A DNA stretch of 64,000 nt from JAVVHH01 sp965199665 (lineage in GTDB: Bacteria; Pseudomonadota; Alphaproteobacteria; Acetobacterales; Acetobacteraceae): the NCBI GenBank assembly GCA_965199665.1, contig OZ241208.1, positions 3,100,001 to 3,164,000 on the forward strand. The letters are read 5' to 3'. Below are positions 8,465 through 16,305 of the stretch, piece by piece (position 1 is the first letter of the stretch; every line of letters begins with the position of its first letter). The notes below the pieces were generated by a model. The model was not told the DNA's origin, made no database searches, and saw nothing but the letters and a program-made list of their open reading frames with translations. Made by a program: the position numbers and the translations under genes.

Positions 8465-9786
8465 CGCAGATGGATCAAACCGCGACGAGTACGCTCTCCG
8501 GCGATCTCCTGCTGGAGATCCGCGGCGTTCGGCAGGCCTATCACAAGGACAGCGCCGCCGATCTCGTGGTGCTGGACAATGTCGACCTGCAGCTGCGGCC
8601 CGGCGAGATCGTCGGCCTGCTCGGCCGGTCGGGCTCCGGCAAGTCCACCTTGCTGCGCATCATCTCCGGCCTGCTCGCCCCGACGAGCGGCGACGTGACC
8701 TGGCGCGGAGAGAAGCTGAAGGGCCCGGCGCCCGGCGTGGCCATGGTGTTCCAGAGCTTCGCCCTGTTTCCGTGGCTGACGGTGGAAGAGAACGTCGAAC
8801 TCGGGCTGGAGGCGCAGGGCGTGTCGCGGACCGAGCGCGCCGAGCGGGCGGAGGCGGCGATCGACCTGATCGGCCTCGGCGGCTACGAGAGCGCGTATCC
8901 CAAGGAGCTGTCGGGCGGCATGCGCCAGCGCGTGGGCCTGGCGCGTGCGCTGGTGGTGCATCCCGACCTCCTGCTGATGGACGAGCCGTTCTCGGCGCTG
9001 GACGTGCTGACCGCCGAAACGCTGCGCACCGACCTGATCGACCTCTGGAGCGAGGGCAAGCTGCCGGTCAAATCGGTCCTGATGGTCACCCACAACATCG
9101 AGGAAGCGGTGTTGATGTGCGACCGGATCCTGGTGTTCAGCAGCAACCCGGGCCGCGTCGCGACCGAGCTCCGCGTCCGCTTCCCGCATCCGCGCAACCG
9201 GCTCGACCCGGCGTTCCGCAAGGTGGTGGACGACATCTACGCCGTCATGACCCGGCGCCCGGTGCCGCGCGCCTCGGCCGCGTTCAATCCCACGGAGGCG
9301 GTGCGCATCAACCCCGTGTCGTCCAACCTGCTGTCCGGCCTGCTCGAGGTCTTGGCGGGGCCGCCCTATAACGGGCGCGCCGACCTCCCGGCGCTGGCCG
9401 GCCCGCTGCAGCTCGAGCTGGACGACCTCCTTCCGATCGGCGACGGGCTGCAGCTTCTCGGCATGGCCATGCTGGAGGAAGGCGACCTGAAGATCACTGA
9501 GACCGGCACCCGCTTCGTCAACGCCGACACCGACGACCGCAAGCAGATCTTCGCCGGCGCGCTGCGGGCCAACGTGCCGCTGGCGGCGCAGATCCGCCGC
9601 GTGCTGGACGACCGGCCCGGGCACCGCGCCTCCGCCGTCCGCTTTCGCGACGAGCTGGAAGACACGATGTCGCCGGACTATGCGGACGAGACCTTGCTGG
9701 CGGTCATCAGCTGGGGCCGCTTCGCCGAGCTGTATTCCTATGACGAGGAGGCCGACCAGTTCTTCCTCGACGACGACGAGGAGTGA
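8461..9786 (+). CDS. ABC transporter ATP-binding protein with AAA-associated C-terminal domain
   Basis: A 441-residue ATPase. The nucleotide-binding domain fills roughly the first 260 residues: Walker A GRSGSGKST (55-63), Q-loop FQSF, signature LSGGMRQR (150-157), Walker B LLLMDEP (170-176) and an H-loop THNIEEA. This is the SsuB/TauB-like type. The remaining 180 residues look like the AAA-associated C-terminal domain found on some such ATPases, and end in an acidic DDDEE tail. The ATG at 8461 overlaps the permease stop by four bases; a second ATG at 8470 is possible. It energises the fused permease encoded upstream. Confidence 0.92.
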   Translation: MTQMDQTATSTLSGDLLLEIRGVRQAYHKDSAADLVVLDNVDLQLRPGEIVGLLGRSGSGKSTLLRIISGLLAPTSGDVTWRGEKLKGPAPGVAMVFQSFALFPWLTVEENVELGLEAQGVSRTERAERAEAAIDLIGLGGYESAYPKELSGGMRQRVGLARALVVHPDLLLMDEPFSALDVLTAETLRTDLIDLWSEGKLPVKSVLMVTHNIEEAVLMCDRILVFSSNPGRVATELRVRFPHPRNRLDPAFRKVVDDIYAVMTRRPVPRASAAFNPTEAVRINPVSSNLLSGLLEVLAGPPYNGRADLPALAGPLQLELDDLLPIGDGLQLLGMAMLEEGDLKITETGTRFVNADTDDRKQIFAGALRANVPLAAQIRRVLDDRPGHRASAVRFRDELEDTMSPDYADETLLAVISWGRFAELYSYDEEADQFFLDDDEE

Positions 9787-9791
9787 CCCCG

Positions 9792-11378
9792 ATGATCGAC
9801 CGCCGCACCCTTCTGGCCGCCGCCGCCGCCACGCCGCTGCTCTACGCGCGGGCCTTCGCGGACACGCCGAAAGACGCGATCGTCATGGCCAAGCGGATCG
9901 ACGACATCATCAGCCTCGATCCGCAGGAGGCGTTCGAATACTCGGGCACCGAGATCTCCGGCAACGTCTACGAGAAGCTCGTCACGCCGGATGACGACGA
10001 CCCGACCACCATCGTGCCGACGCTGGCCGAGAGCTGGACGACGAGCCCGGATGGCAAGAGCTGGACGTTCCAGATCCGCGCCGGCCGCAAGTTCGCCAGC
10101 GGCGCCGACGTTTCGGCGGAGGACGTGGCGTTCAGCTTGCAACGGGCGGTAATCCTCAACAAATCGCCCGGCTTCATCATCGCGCAGCTCGGCTTCGCGC
10201 GAGACGATGTCGCCCAGCGCATTCGCGCGACCGGTCCATTGACCCTGCAGATCGACATTCCGGCGCCGCAGGCCCCGACCTTCCTGCTGTATTGCCTCAG
10301 CGCCGCGGTGGGCGGCGTGGTCGAGAAGAAGCTCGCGCTGCAGCACGAGCAGAACGGCGACCTGGGCAATGCCTGGCTCAAGACCAATAGCGCCGGCTCG
10401 GGACCGTTCACGATCCGGGCGGCCCGGGCGAGCGAACTGGTGGCGCTGGACGCCAACCCGCATTACGGCCAGGCGTTGCCGATCAAGCGGGTCGTGATCC
10501 GCCACGTTGCCGACCCCTCGGTGCAGCTGCTGATGCTGCAACGGGGCGATGCGGACGTGGCACGCGACCTGCTGCCGGAGCAGTTGGCGACCGCGCGCAA
10601 CAATGCCGAGCTGACGGTCGACTCCCGGCCCAAGGCGAGCCTCATGTACATATCGATGAACGTGTCGCATCCGGCGCTGGCCAAGCCCGGGGTGCGCGAG
10701 GCGATCCGTTGGGCGGTGGACTACGACGCGATCGAGCAGAACCTGGTCAAGGACACGTTCCGCGTGCACCAGGCCTTTCTGCCGAGCGGCTTTCCGGCCG
10801 CGCTGACCACGCATCCGTTCCGGGCCGATCCGGCCAAGGCCCGCGCATTGCTGGCGGAAGCCGGCTACCCGAACGGGCTGGAGCTGACCTTCGATCATGC
10901 CTCCAGTTCGCCGCGCGCCGAGATCGCGCAGGCGTTGCAGGCCCAGCTCGGCACCGTCGGCATCAAGCTGACGCTCCTGGCAGGCGAGGGTCGGCAGGTG
11001 TTGACCAAGATGCGCGCGCGGCAGCACGAATTGGCGATCGCGCTCTGGGGCGCGGATTATTTCGACCCGAACAGCAACGCGCAGACCTTCTGCGAAAATA
11101 CCGACAACTCGGACGCATCGAAGAACCGGACCACCGCCTGGCAGGCAAGCTGGCAGGACCCGGCGATGACGGCGGCGACGCTGCAAGCCGTGCAGGAGCA
11201 GGACCCGGCCAAGCGCGTGGCCATCTACCAGCAGCTGCAGGCCGACCTGCAACAGCGCGGACCATTCGCGATCATGCTGCAGGAAGTCGGCAGCATCGCA
11301 ATGCGTAAGCCGGCCGCGGGGTTGACCCAGGGACCGCTCTCCGACCGGACCGTCTACCGGAAGATGACCAAGGCCTAA
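9792..11378 (+). CDS. ABC transporter substrate-binding protein, family 5 (DppA/OppA-like)
   Basis: A periplasmic solute-binding protein of 528 residues. An N-terminal export signal (RRTLLAAAAATPLLY, with twin Arg at residues 4-5) could be Sec or Tat type. The body matches family 5 binding proteins, which carry peptides, nickel, opines or glycosides: an early DIISLDPQEAF, then LAESW, WTFQIRAG and ADVSAEDVAFS. The ATG at 9792 has AGGAG at good distance and lies five bases after the ATPase stop, so it belongs to the same operon. Family 5 proteins normally work with DppB/DppC-type permeases, not with the fused type encoded here, so the pairing is unusual. The substrate is unknown. Confidence 0.88.
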   Translation: MIDRRTLLAAAAATPLLYARAFADTPKDAIVMAKRIDDIISLDPQEAFEYSGTEISGNVYEKLVTPDDDDPTTIVPTLAESWTTSPDGKSWTFQIRAGRKFASGADVSAEDVAFSLQRAVILNKSPGFIIAQLGFARDDVAQRIRATGPLTLQIDIPAPQAPTFLLYCLSAAVGGVVEKKLALQHEQNGDLGNAWLKTNSAGSGPFTIRAARASELVALDANPHYGQALPIKRVVIRHVADPSVQLLMLQRGDADVARDLLPEQLATARNNAELTVDSRPKASLMYISMNVSHPALAKPGVREAIRWAVDYDAIEQNLVKDTFRVHQAFLPSGFPAALTTHPFRADPAKARALLAEAGYPNGLELTFDHASSSPRAEIAQALQAQLGTVGIKLTLLAGEGRQVLTKMRARQHELAIALWGADYFDPNSNAQTFCENTDNSDASKNRTTAWQASWQDPAMTAATLQAVQEQDPAKRVAIYQQLQADLQQRGPFAIMLQEVGSIAMRKPAAGLTQGPLSDRTVYRKMTKA

Positions 11379-11388
11379 ACCCCGTCCT

Positions 11389-11402
11389 GAGCCGCGGGGC
11401 TC
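11389..11402 (+). terminator. Possible weak hairpin after the ABC operon
   Basis: GAGCC and GGCTC arms with a GCGG loop lie eleven bases after the stop of the binding-protein gene. The stem is only 5 bp and no T-run follows, so this is a weak candidate for an operon end. Confidence 0.25.
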
Positions 11403-11799
11403 GAGTTCGGTGCTCAACGGTTTGAAGGCGGCGCCACTCGATCCGCGGCTCGGTCCGACTGGCTGTGTGTTTAGTGCAGCGCCAGTGACGGAAAGCCGAA
11501 CTTCAGCAGGGGTGAGGCGAGCTGGCCGGGTTGGACGGGGCTGGAGCGCGGCGTCCAGGCAAGACGGGGGCTCACGGCCGGGCGGGCGATGCGTCGCCGG
11601 CGAGCATGGACGTTCCGGGGTGAGACCGGGCCGAGGGCGGCGGGGGTGACCAGAATGCCGCCTGCTAGAACGTCCCGCATGACCCGCTCCGTGTTCGTCG
11701 TGACGACCCATCGTAGTCCGACGTTTTCCTCCGCGGCCCGTCGGAGCGGCGTCGGTCAACGTCGGAAATGCGTCGGTTCGGCGACCGGAGGATAAGGCC

Positions 11800-11816
11800 G
11801 AGTTCTTAACGAACTC
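11800..11816 (-). terminator. Small inverted repeat directly after the MFS stop
   Basis: GAGTTC and GAACTC arms (6 bp) enclose a 5-base A/T-rich loop. On the minus strand the hairpin begins immediately after the TAA of the MFS gene. It could be a weak terminator; the stem is short and the following bases are not a clean T-run. Confidence 0.35.
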
Positions 11817-12893
11817 TTAAAGGGCGTTGCCCAACGCCGCGCCGGCCGCTCCGGCCGCGAAACCGATCGTCGTGAGGATGGCGGCGAGGCGGCCACGCAT
11901 GGCGGGTGATGTCGCCCGGGCTTGGGCTTGCGCCTGGTTGCCGACCAGCGCGGTCTGCGTGCCGACATCGAGCAGCGTCATGAGGGCGACCGTCATCGGC
12001 ACCGCGCCGTTGGATAATAACGCACCAAGGCCGGCCGTCGCCACCAGGGCGACGCCGGCATAGGCCACCGATCCCGCAGCGACGCGCCTGCAAAGCCAGC
12101 CCGCCGCGAGCGCCGCGAGCGCGCCGAGTGCCGCCACGGCGCCCATCGGCAGCGCGCCGGCGATATCCGCGTGTGCCAGGGCGCGCGGGAACAATGCCCA
12201 GCCGCCGTTGAAGGCGCCGAACACGCAGGCCTGCTGCACCGTGGCGCGGCGCAGCACCGGCTCATCCCGCCACAGGCGCCAGGCGCTCGGGAGCGGCGCC
12301 GTGTCGCGATCCCATTGCTGCCGGTCGATACGCTGTGCGGCGATCGCGGCCAGCAATCCGAGGGCCGCGATCAACGCGGCATCCAGGATGAACATGGTCC
12401 GCCACCCCACCGCCGCCGAGACCGTCGGCACCACGGCGCGGGCGAGCACGATGCCGAACAGCCCGCTGGCGATCACGCCGCCGATCGCCGGGCCGCGCTG
12501 GTGGGCGCCGACGGCGCTCGTTGCGCAGGCGAGCGCCCGCTGGGTGAGCGAGCAACCGATCCCGATGACGAGGCAGGCCGCGGTGACCGCAGGGGCGGCG
12601 GGAGCGACCGCGGCGGCGCTGAGCCCCACTGCGAGCAGCAGCGCGTGGAGCCCGATGCCGTTCGCCGCGGTCAGGTCGCGCGCCACCGCCGCGAGCAACG
12701 CGACCCCGATCGCGTATCCGGCCAGCGTCGCGCTCGGCATGAGGCTGATCCAGAAGGAAGCGCCGAGATCGGCCCGGGCGAGCCCGGTCACCGCCTGCGC
12801 CGAGTAGAGCGAGGAGACCGTGGCGGCGTTGAGTGCCAGGAGGGCGACGAGCAGGGGTCCGGTGACGCTACGAGAGACGGAGAACGCGGCCAT
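11817..12893 (-). CDS. MFS transporter (putative exporter beside the repeat-peptide gene)
   Basis: A membrane protein of 358 residues with about eleven to twelve hydrophobic helices and a major-facilitator layout. RRVAAGSVAYAG marks a cytoplasmic loop in the C-terminal half. It is somewhat short for the superfamily (usually about 400), mainly in its loops. It is divergent from the repeat-peptide gene, with 116 bases between the two starts, so a shared control region is likely. Export of the peptide or a product derived from it is a reasonable hypothesis from position only; drug or sugar efflux is equally compatible with the sequence. Confidence 0.82.
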   Translation of the reverse strand: MAAFSVSRSVTGPLLVALLALNAATVSSLYSAQAVTGLARADLGASFWISLMPSATLAGYAIGVALLAAVARDLTAANGIGLHALLLAVGLSAAAVAPAAPAVTAACLVIGIGCSLTQRALACATSAVGAHQRGPAIGGVIASGLFGIVLARAVVPTVSAAVGWRTMFILDAALIAALGLLAAIAAQRIDRQQWDRDTAPLPSAWRLWRDEPVLRRATVQQACVFGAFNGGWALFPRALAHADIAGALPMGAVAALGALAALAAGWLCRRVAAGSVAYAGVALVATAGLGALLSNGAVPMTVALMTLLDVGTQTALVGNQAQAQARATSPAMRGRLAAILTTIGFAAGAAGAALGNAL

Positions 12894-13009
12894 GCGAATT
12901 TCTTCCCATGAATGAGAACAAACAGTGGACTTATGCAGAACGATTGAGCAAGATGCCTCTCACAGCAGATGGCTCTCTGCCTGACCTACCTCACGGAAGG
13001 AAAAATTCC

Positions 13010-13261
13010 ATGAACACCGCCACCCAGAATGCCGCTCCGGTTAAGTTTGATGCGGAAATGACCTTCCGCCTGCCCACCGTCGGCGCCCGGGCCACCGCGT
13101 TCCGTCTGGCCGATGAGGGCCGGGTCAAGCTGGGCGGCCTGGCGCCGGCGTTCCGCCTTGCCGATGCGGGGCGGGTCAAGCTCGGCGGTCTCGCGCCGAC
13201 CTTCCGCCTCGCCGATGCCGGCAAGGTTCGCCTCGGCGGCCTGGGCCCGCTGTTCCGCTAA
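13010..13261 (+). CDS. Repeat peptide: candidate RiPP-like multi-core precursor
   Basis: An 83-residue protein with a 17-residue unit repeated three times and partly at each end. Phe occurs at 31, 48, 65 and 82, each followed by Arg, and the full unit reads FRLADAGRVKLGGLAP-A/T. A degenerate start (MTFRLP, Phe19) precedes it. Residues 1-18 are dissimilar and could be a leader. The repeats are Gly-rich, cationic and amphipathic, and lack Cys. AAGGA stands nine bases before the ATG at 13010. A hairpin and a DUF6065 gene follow on the same strand. No family is recognised. A modified or secreted repeat peptide is inferred from architecture; a small structural repeat protein is the alternative. 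Confidence 0.75.
   Translation: MNTATQNAAPVKFDAEMTFRLPTVGARATAFRLADEGRVKLGGLAPAFRLADAGRVKLGGLAPTFRLADAGKVRLGGLGPLFR
13100..13261 (+). repeat. 51-base in-frame tandem repeat, three full units plus 9 bases
   Basis: Units begin at 13100, 13151 and 13202, with a partial unit at 13253-13261. They are in phase with the peptide gene. The DNA has diverged mainly at third codon positions, while the encoded peptide is nearly unchanged, which suggests selection on the protein rather than recent duplication. Confidence 0.9.
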
Positions 13262-13278
13262 TCTGCGCCGATCGCTAA

Positions 13279-13309
13279 TGTTTGCCGGTTGTTCGTCAGC
13301 CGGCAAACA
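13279..13309 (+). terminator. Strong hairpin between the peptide gene and DUF6065 (attenuator candidate)
   Basis: A perfect 10-bp stem, TGTTTGCCGG (13279-13288) paired with CCGGCAAACA (13300-13309), encloses an 11-base loop 17 bases after the peptide stop. No T-run follows, so partial termination or 3'-end protection of the upstream message is more likely than full termination. This would give more peptide mRNA than DUF6065 mRNA. Confidence 0.6.
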
Positions 13310-13347
13310 ACTACTCTGCCGTGCACTGCTGCTCAACCCAGGCGTCC

Positions 13348-14127
13348 ATGGCCGTAAAAACGACCGTTCCATTGGTCCGCTTCCATCAGCTCATCGACAC
13401 GGCGAGGCCACCGCTGCGGGCGGATCGGTCTGCCGGCGGCTTGCTGCCAACGCGCGCATTCCGCTTCTGCGAAGCCGTCACCACCGCCTCCGCCTTCGGC
13501 TACTACGTGTTTCCGCCCATGACGTTCAGCCTGATCTGGACCGGCGAACAGATCGCGTGGACGTTCGAAGGCGCCGATGACTGGTTCTCGCTCGGCCGCG
13601 CGCAGTTCCCCGGCCTGTCCGACCAGTTCGACCAGGCCGCGCCCGAGGCCGTTCGCGGCTTCGCCCCGCCCTTCCTGGCCGCGCTACCGGAGCCCGGCGT
13701 CGTCCAGGTATGGTCCGGCTTGCTCACCCGCACGGCGCCGGATTGGAGCCTGCTGGTGCGTCCGCCCGCCAACCTGCCGCGGCCCGGCTACGACCTGTTC
13801 GAAGGCATCGTCGAGACCGACCGCTGGTTCGGCCCGCTCTTCACCAACGTCCGGCTGACGCGCACCGACACTCCGGTCACGTTCGAGGCCGATTACCCCT
13901 TGTTCCAAGCGCAACCGTTGCACCGTTCCGCCTATGCCGACGAGCGGCTCAACGACTTCTCTTGCCAGGTCGGCCTCCAGCATCTGCAGCCCGAGGACTG
14001 GGCGGCCTACGCCCGCACGGCCGTGCATCCGGGCAACGCCGCCGCCCGACCGCTCGGTGGCGACGCGGCGCAAGTCCGCCGCCGGCGCCGGGCGGACCCG
14101 AGCGTCACGGAACCCCAGCCAGGGTAA
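13348..14127 (+). CDS. DUF6065 family protein
   Basis: A soluble 259-residue protein with features I associate with DUF6065, a family without known function: FGYYVFPP (50-57), AQFPG (85-89), WSLLVRPPANLP (133-144), EGIVETDRW (152-160) and a later PLFQAQPL. It has no signal peptide or membrane segment. Homology begins near RFHQL, so the ATG at 13348 was preferred to a TTG at 13282 that lies inside the hairpin. It follows the repeat-peptide gene on the same strand, and its last 23 bases overlap the converging regulator gene. A role in acting on the peptide is a guess from position. Confidence 0.8.
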   Translation: MAVKTTVPLVRFHQLIDTARPPLRADRSAGGLLPTRAFRFCEAVTTASAFGYYVFPPMTFSLIWTGEQIAWTFEGADDWFSLGRAQFPGLSDQFDQAAPEAVRGFAPPFLAALPEPGVVQVWSGLLTRTAPDWSLLVRPPANLPRPGYDLFEGIVETDRWFGPLFTNVRLTRTDTPVTFEADYPLFQAQPLHRSAYADERLNDFSCQVGLQHLQPEDWAAYARTAVHPGNAAARPLGGDAAQVRRRRRADPSVTEPQPG

Positions 14128-15790
14128 GACCGCCCACGTAGTGCTCCATCTGGTCCCGCCGGGCGAACGGTGCGGTCTGGCGGAAGCTCCGGATGTTGAA
14201 ATCGGGCTCGAGTTGCAGCAAGCGCCGGTGCACCAGCGTCGCTTCCCGCTCTTCGCCCAAATGACCCAATGCCGCGAGGTAGGGCTTGTAGGCGGCGGAG
14301 AAACGCGGGTGCAGTTGCGTCACCTTGCGTCCGAGTTCCGCGGCGGCCTCGTGTTTGCGGCTCAGCAACTCCAGGATGATTGCCGCCGCGTCGCAGAAGA
14401 AGATGTGCGGGTCGCGTGGCGCCAGCCAGCGGCAATGCTCGATGCGCCGGCGCGCCTCGTCCAGATTGCCCTTATACGCCTGGGTCACCCCGCTGAGGTT
14501 CCAGGCGAGCGGCAGGCTCGGGTTGATCGCCAACGCGCGCTCGTGCAGCGGGATCGCCTCGTCCAGCCGCCGGTGCAGGAAAGCCCTGACATGGCCCGCG
14601 ACCGTCAGCCCGCGCGCGTCGTTGGGGTCGAGCATCACCGCGTGCTCGGCGACCTCGCCCGCGCGCACGATGCTCGCCCGCGGATCGCGCGCCCAGCCCT
14701 GCCCCACCAAGAACACGTGCCAGAGCGCGAGCCAGCTATAAGCCGAGCTGTATTCCGGCTCGGTTTCGATCACCCGGCTCAGCAACTCGCCGGCCTCGCT
14801 GTAGGACCGGCGGTCGAGCAGATGGATCAGCGAGATCGCCCGCAGCATCAGCCCGTAGGCACCATCTCCCTCGATCCCGAGCCGCCGCAGCCGCTCTGCC
14901 GCGATGGACGGCATCTCCGGCTCCAGTCCGGCCGACACCAGCGCGGCGACGTCCTGCTGGATGTGGAAGACGTCGTGGTGGTCGTAGTCGAAATGACGCG
15001 ACCAGCAAACGACGCCGGACGGCGCCTCCACCAGCTTGACCGCCACCCGCAGCCGCTGCCCGGAGGATTGCAGCGAGCCCTCCAACGTGAAGTCGAGCGC
15101 GGTGTCCGGCGCCGCGATCCCGGCCCGGCCGACCGCGACGACGCTCACGCCGCGGATCCGCGACAGCGAGGTCGAGATCTCCTCGGCCATCACGAAGGCC
15201 AGTTCGCCGCCCTGGCCGCCGCCGACGACGTGCATCGGCATGACGCCGATGGCCACGCCGCGTTTAGCCTTGGCGGCCATCGCCGGCCCCGTCGGCCCCG
15301 CCGTCGCGGCGGCGAGCTTGGCGCGGAAGCGGCCGCGGAGGCCGAGCAGCCAGGCGTCGAGCGCCGGGTCGATCCCTTCCAGTTCCGCCGCGATCTCGCG
15401 CTGGCTCAACGAAGGCGGGCTGGGGTCGATGACATCATCCAGATCGACGTGCACGCTGCCGGGCCGTAGCGCGACGCGGTCGGCCGTTATGACGAGCACG
15501 TCGTCATCGTCGAGCTGGTCGCGCAAGCTTTGCCGCAGGGTGCTGAGCGTGTCGCGGAGGCGGGCCAGGCCTTGCGCCGGGTCGTTCCGGCTCCACAGCA
15601 GGTTGGCGAGCCATCGCCTCGTCGCGCTCTGACCATCGGCGACGGCCAGCACGACGAAGATGGCGCGCGCCTTGCGCAGGGTGGGAAGAACGTCGTCGCA
15701 GCGGGCCGTGGCGGCGCTGACCGGCCCGATGAGGCGCAGGTCGATCAGCGCCGATCCGGCGCCATCACCTCGAGCGGCAATGCCTTCCAC
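14105..15790 (-). CDS. SARP-like transcriptional regulator with TPR domain
   Basis: A cytoplasmic protein of 561 residues. The N-terminal 100 residues resemble the winged-helix/BTAD region of SARP-type activators (IDLRLIGPVSA, KARAIFVVLA, ANLLWSRNDPAQGLARLRDTLSTLR). A middle segment of about 180-290 (AEEISTSLSRI, LEGSLQSSGQRLRVAVKLV) resembles the domain seen in CadC- and adenylate-cyclase-like regulators. The C-terminal half is made of TPR-like helical repeats. Such proteins act as DNA-binding activators. The start is a GTG at 15790, since no ATG occurs in frame before the upstream stop. It converges on DUF6065 and is the likely regulator of the peptide locus; this link is inferred. Confidence 0.8.
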   Translation of the reverse strand: MEGIAARGDGAGSALIDLRLIGPVSAATARCDDVLPTLRKARAIFVVLAVADGQSATRRWLANLLWSRNDPAQGLARLRDTLSTLRQSLRDQLDDDDVLVITADRVALRPGSVHVDLDDVIDPSPPSLSQREIAAELEGIDPALDAWLLGLRGRFRAKLAAATAGPTGPAMAAKAKRGVAIGVMPMHVVGGGQGGELAFVMAEEISTSLSRIRGVSVVAVGRAGIAAPDTALDFTLEGSLQSSGQRLRVAVKLVEAPSGVVCWSRHFDYDHHDVFHIQQDVAALVSAGLEPEMPSIAAERLRRLGIEGDGAYGLMLRAISLIHLLDRRSYSEAGELLSRVIETEPEYSSAYSWLALWHVFLVGQGWARDPRASIVRAGEVAEHAVMLDPNDARGLTVAGHVRAFLHRRLDEAIPLHERALAINPSLPLAWNLSGVTQAYKGNLDEARRRIEHCRWLAPRDPHIFFCDAAAIILELLSRKHEAAAELGRKVTQLHPRFSAAYKPYLAALGHLGEEREATLVHRRLLQLEPDFNIRSFRQTAPFARRDQMEHYVGGLTLAGVP

Positions 15791-15923
15791 GCGGTCGCGC
15801 TCACGTCCAGGAATTTGTTCAACGAGCTATTGAGATAGCACGTGCCTGAGTAGAATTACAACCCTGAAGCGAAATTGATTATCTGCGTCACAACTGAGAT
15901 GGCTCGTCTATTTACGTCATTAC

Positions 15924-16295
15924 TTAGACGTGGAAGCTCTCGCCGCAGCCGCAGCGACCCTTCTCGTTCGGGTTGTTGAAGACGAAGCCGCTGGTCAGCG
16001 CCTTGTTTTCGTAGTCCATCTCCGTTCCGATCAGGAACAGGCTCGCCTTGCGATCGACGAGGACCGTCAGCCCCTGGCTGGTGACCACCTCGTCGCCCGG
16101 ACCGGGACCCGGAACCCACTCCATGGTGTAGGACATTCCGGAGCAACCCTTGGTGTTGACACTGATGCGCAACAGCATGCCCTTCTGGCCATGCTCATAC
16201 AGCGCGGTCAGGCGTGCCGCGGCCGCATCGGACAGCCGCATCAGCGGGGGCAGCTCGCGGCGCTTGCGGGTCGGCGGAGTGGCAAGATCGGACAT
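15924..16295 (-). CDS. sufA: A-type Fe-S carrier protein SufA
   Basis: A HesB/IscA-family protein of 123 residues that accepts Fe-S clusters from the SufBCD scaffold and delivers them to targets. The three conserved cysteines are present at Cys51 (KGCSGM) and at Cys115 and Cys117 (CGCGESF near the C-terminus). The N-terminal 20 residues are an Arg/Pro-rich extension. It is the last gene of the suf operon, ten bases after sufT. ErpA or IscA would look similar, and the operon context favours SufA. Confidence 0.93.
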   Translation of the reverse strand: MSDLATPPTRKRRELPPLMRLSDAAAARLTALYEHGQKGMLLRISVNTKGCSGMSYTMEWVPGPGPGDEVVTSQGLTVLVDRKASLFLIGTEMDYENKALTSGFVFNNPNEKGRCGCGESFHV

Positions 16296-16305
16296 GGTCT
16301 CTATC

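Larger units (their letters stand above)
11379..11816. other. 438-base stretch without a convincing gene
   Basis: This lies between the end of the ABC operon and the end of the convergent MFS gene. Open frames here (the longest about 79 codons) have no ribosome site, no recognisable motif and implausibly Arg-rich translations. Apart from the weak hairpins at each end, no tRNA-like fold, inverted terminal repeat or transposase remnant was seen. A small RNA or a decayed gene cannot be excluded by eye. Confidence 0.5.

Noticed and set aside
9738..11759. Very long open frame antisense to the family 5 binding protein
   Set aside because: The translation is rich in Arg, His, Gln and Gly, with no motif; the sense frame is a recognisable protein. 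High GC makes such antisense frames common here.
11379..11816. tRNA or insertion-sequence remnant in the long gap
   Set aside because: No cloverleaf-type arms with a TTC loop, no CCA end, and no terminal inverted repeats found by eye.
13100..13261. Tandem repeats resembling a CRISPR array or minisatellite
   Set aside because: The 51-base units are contiguous without spacers, in frame with a coding sequence, and diverge mainly at third codon positions.
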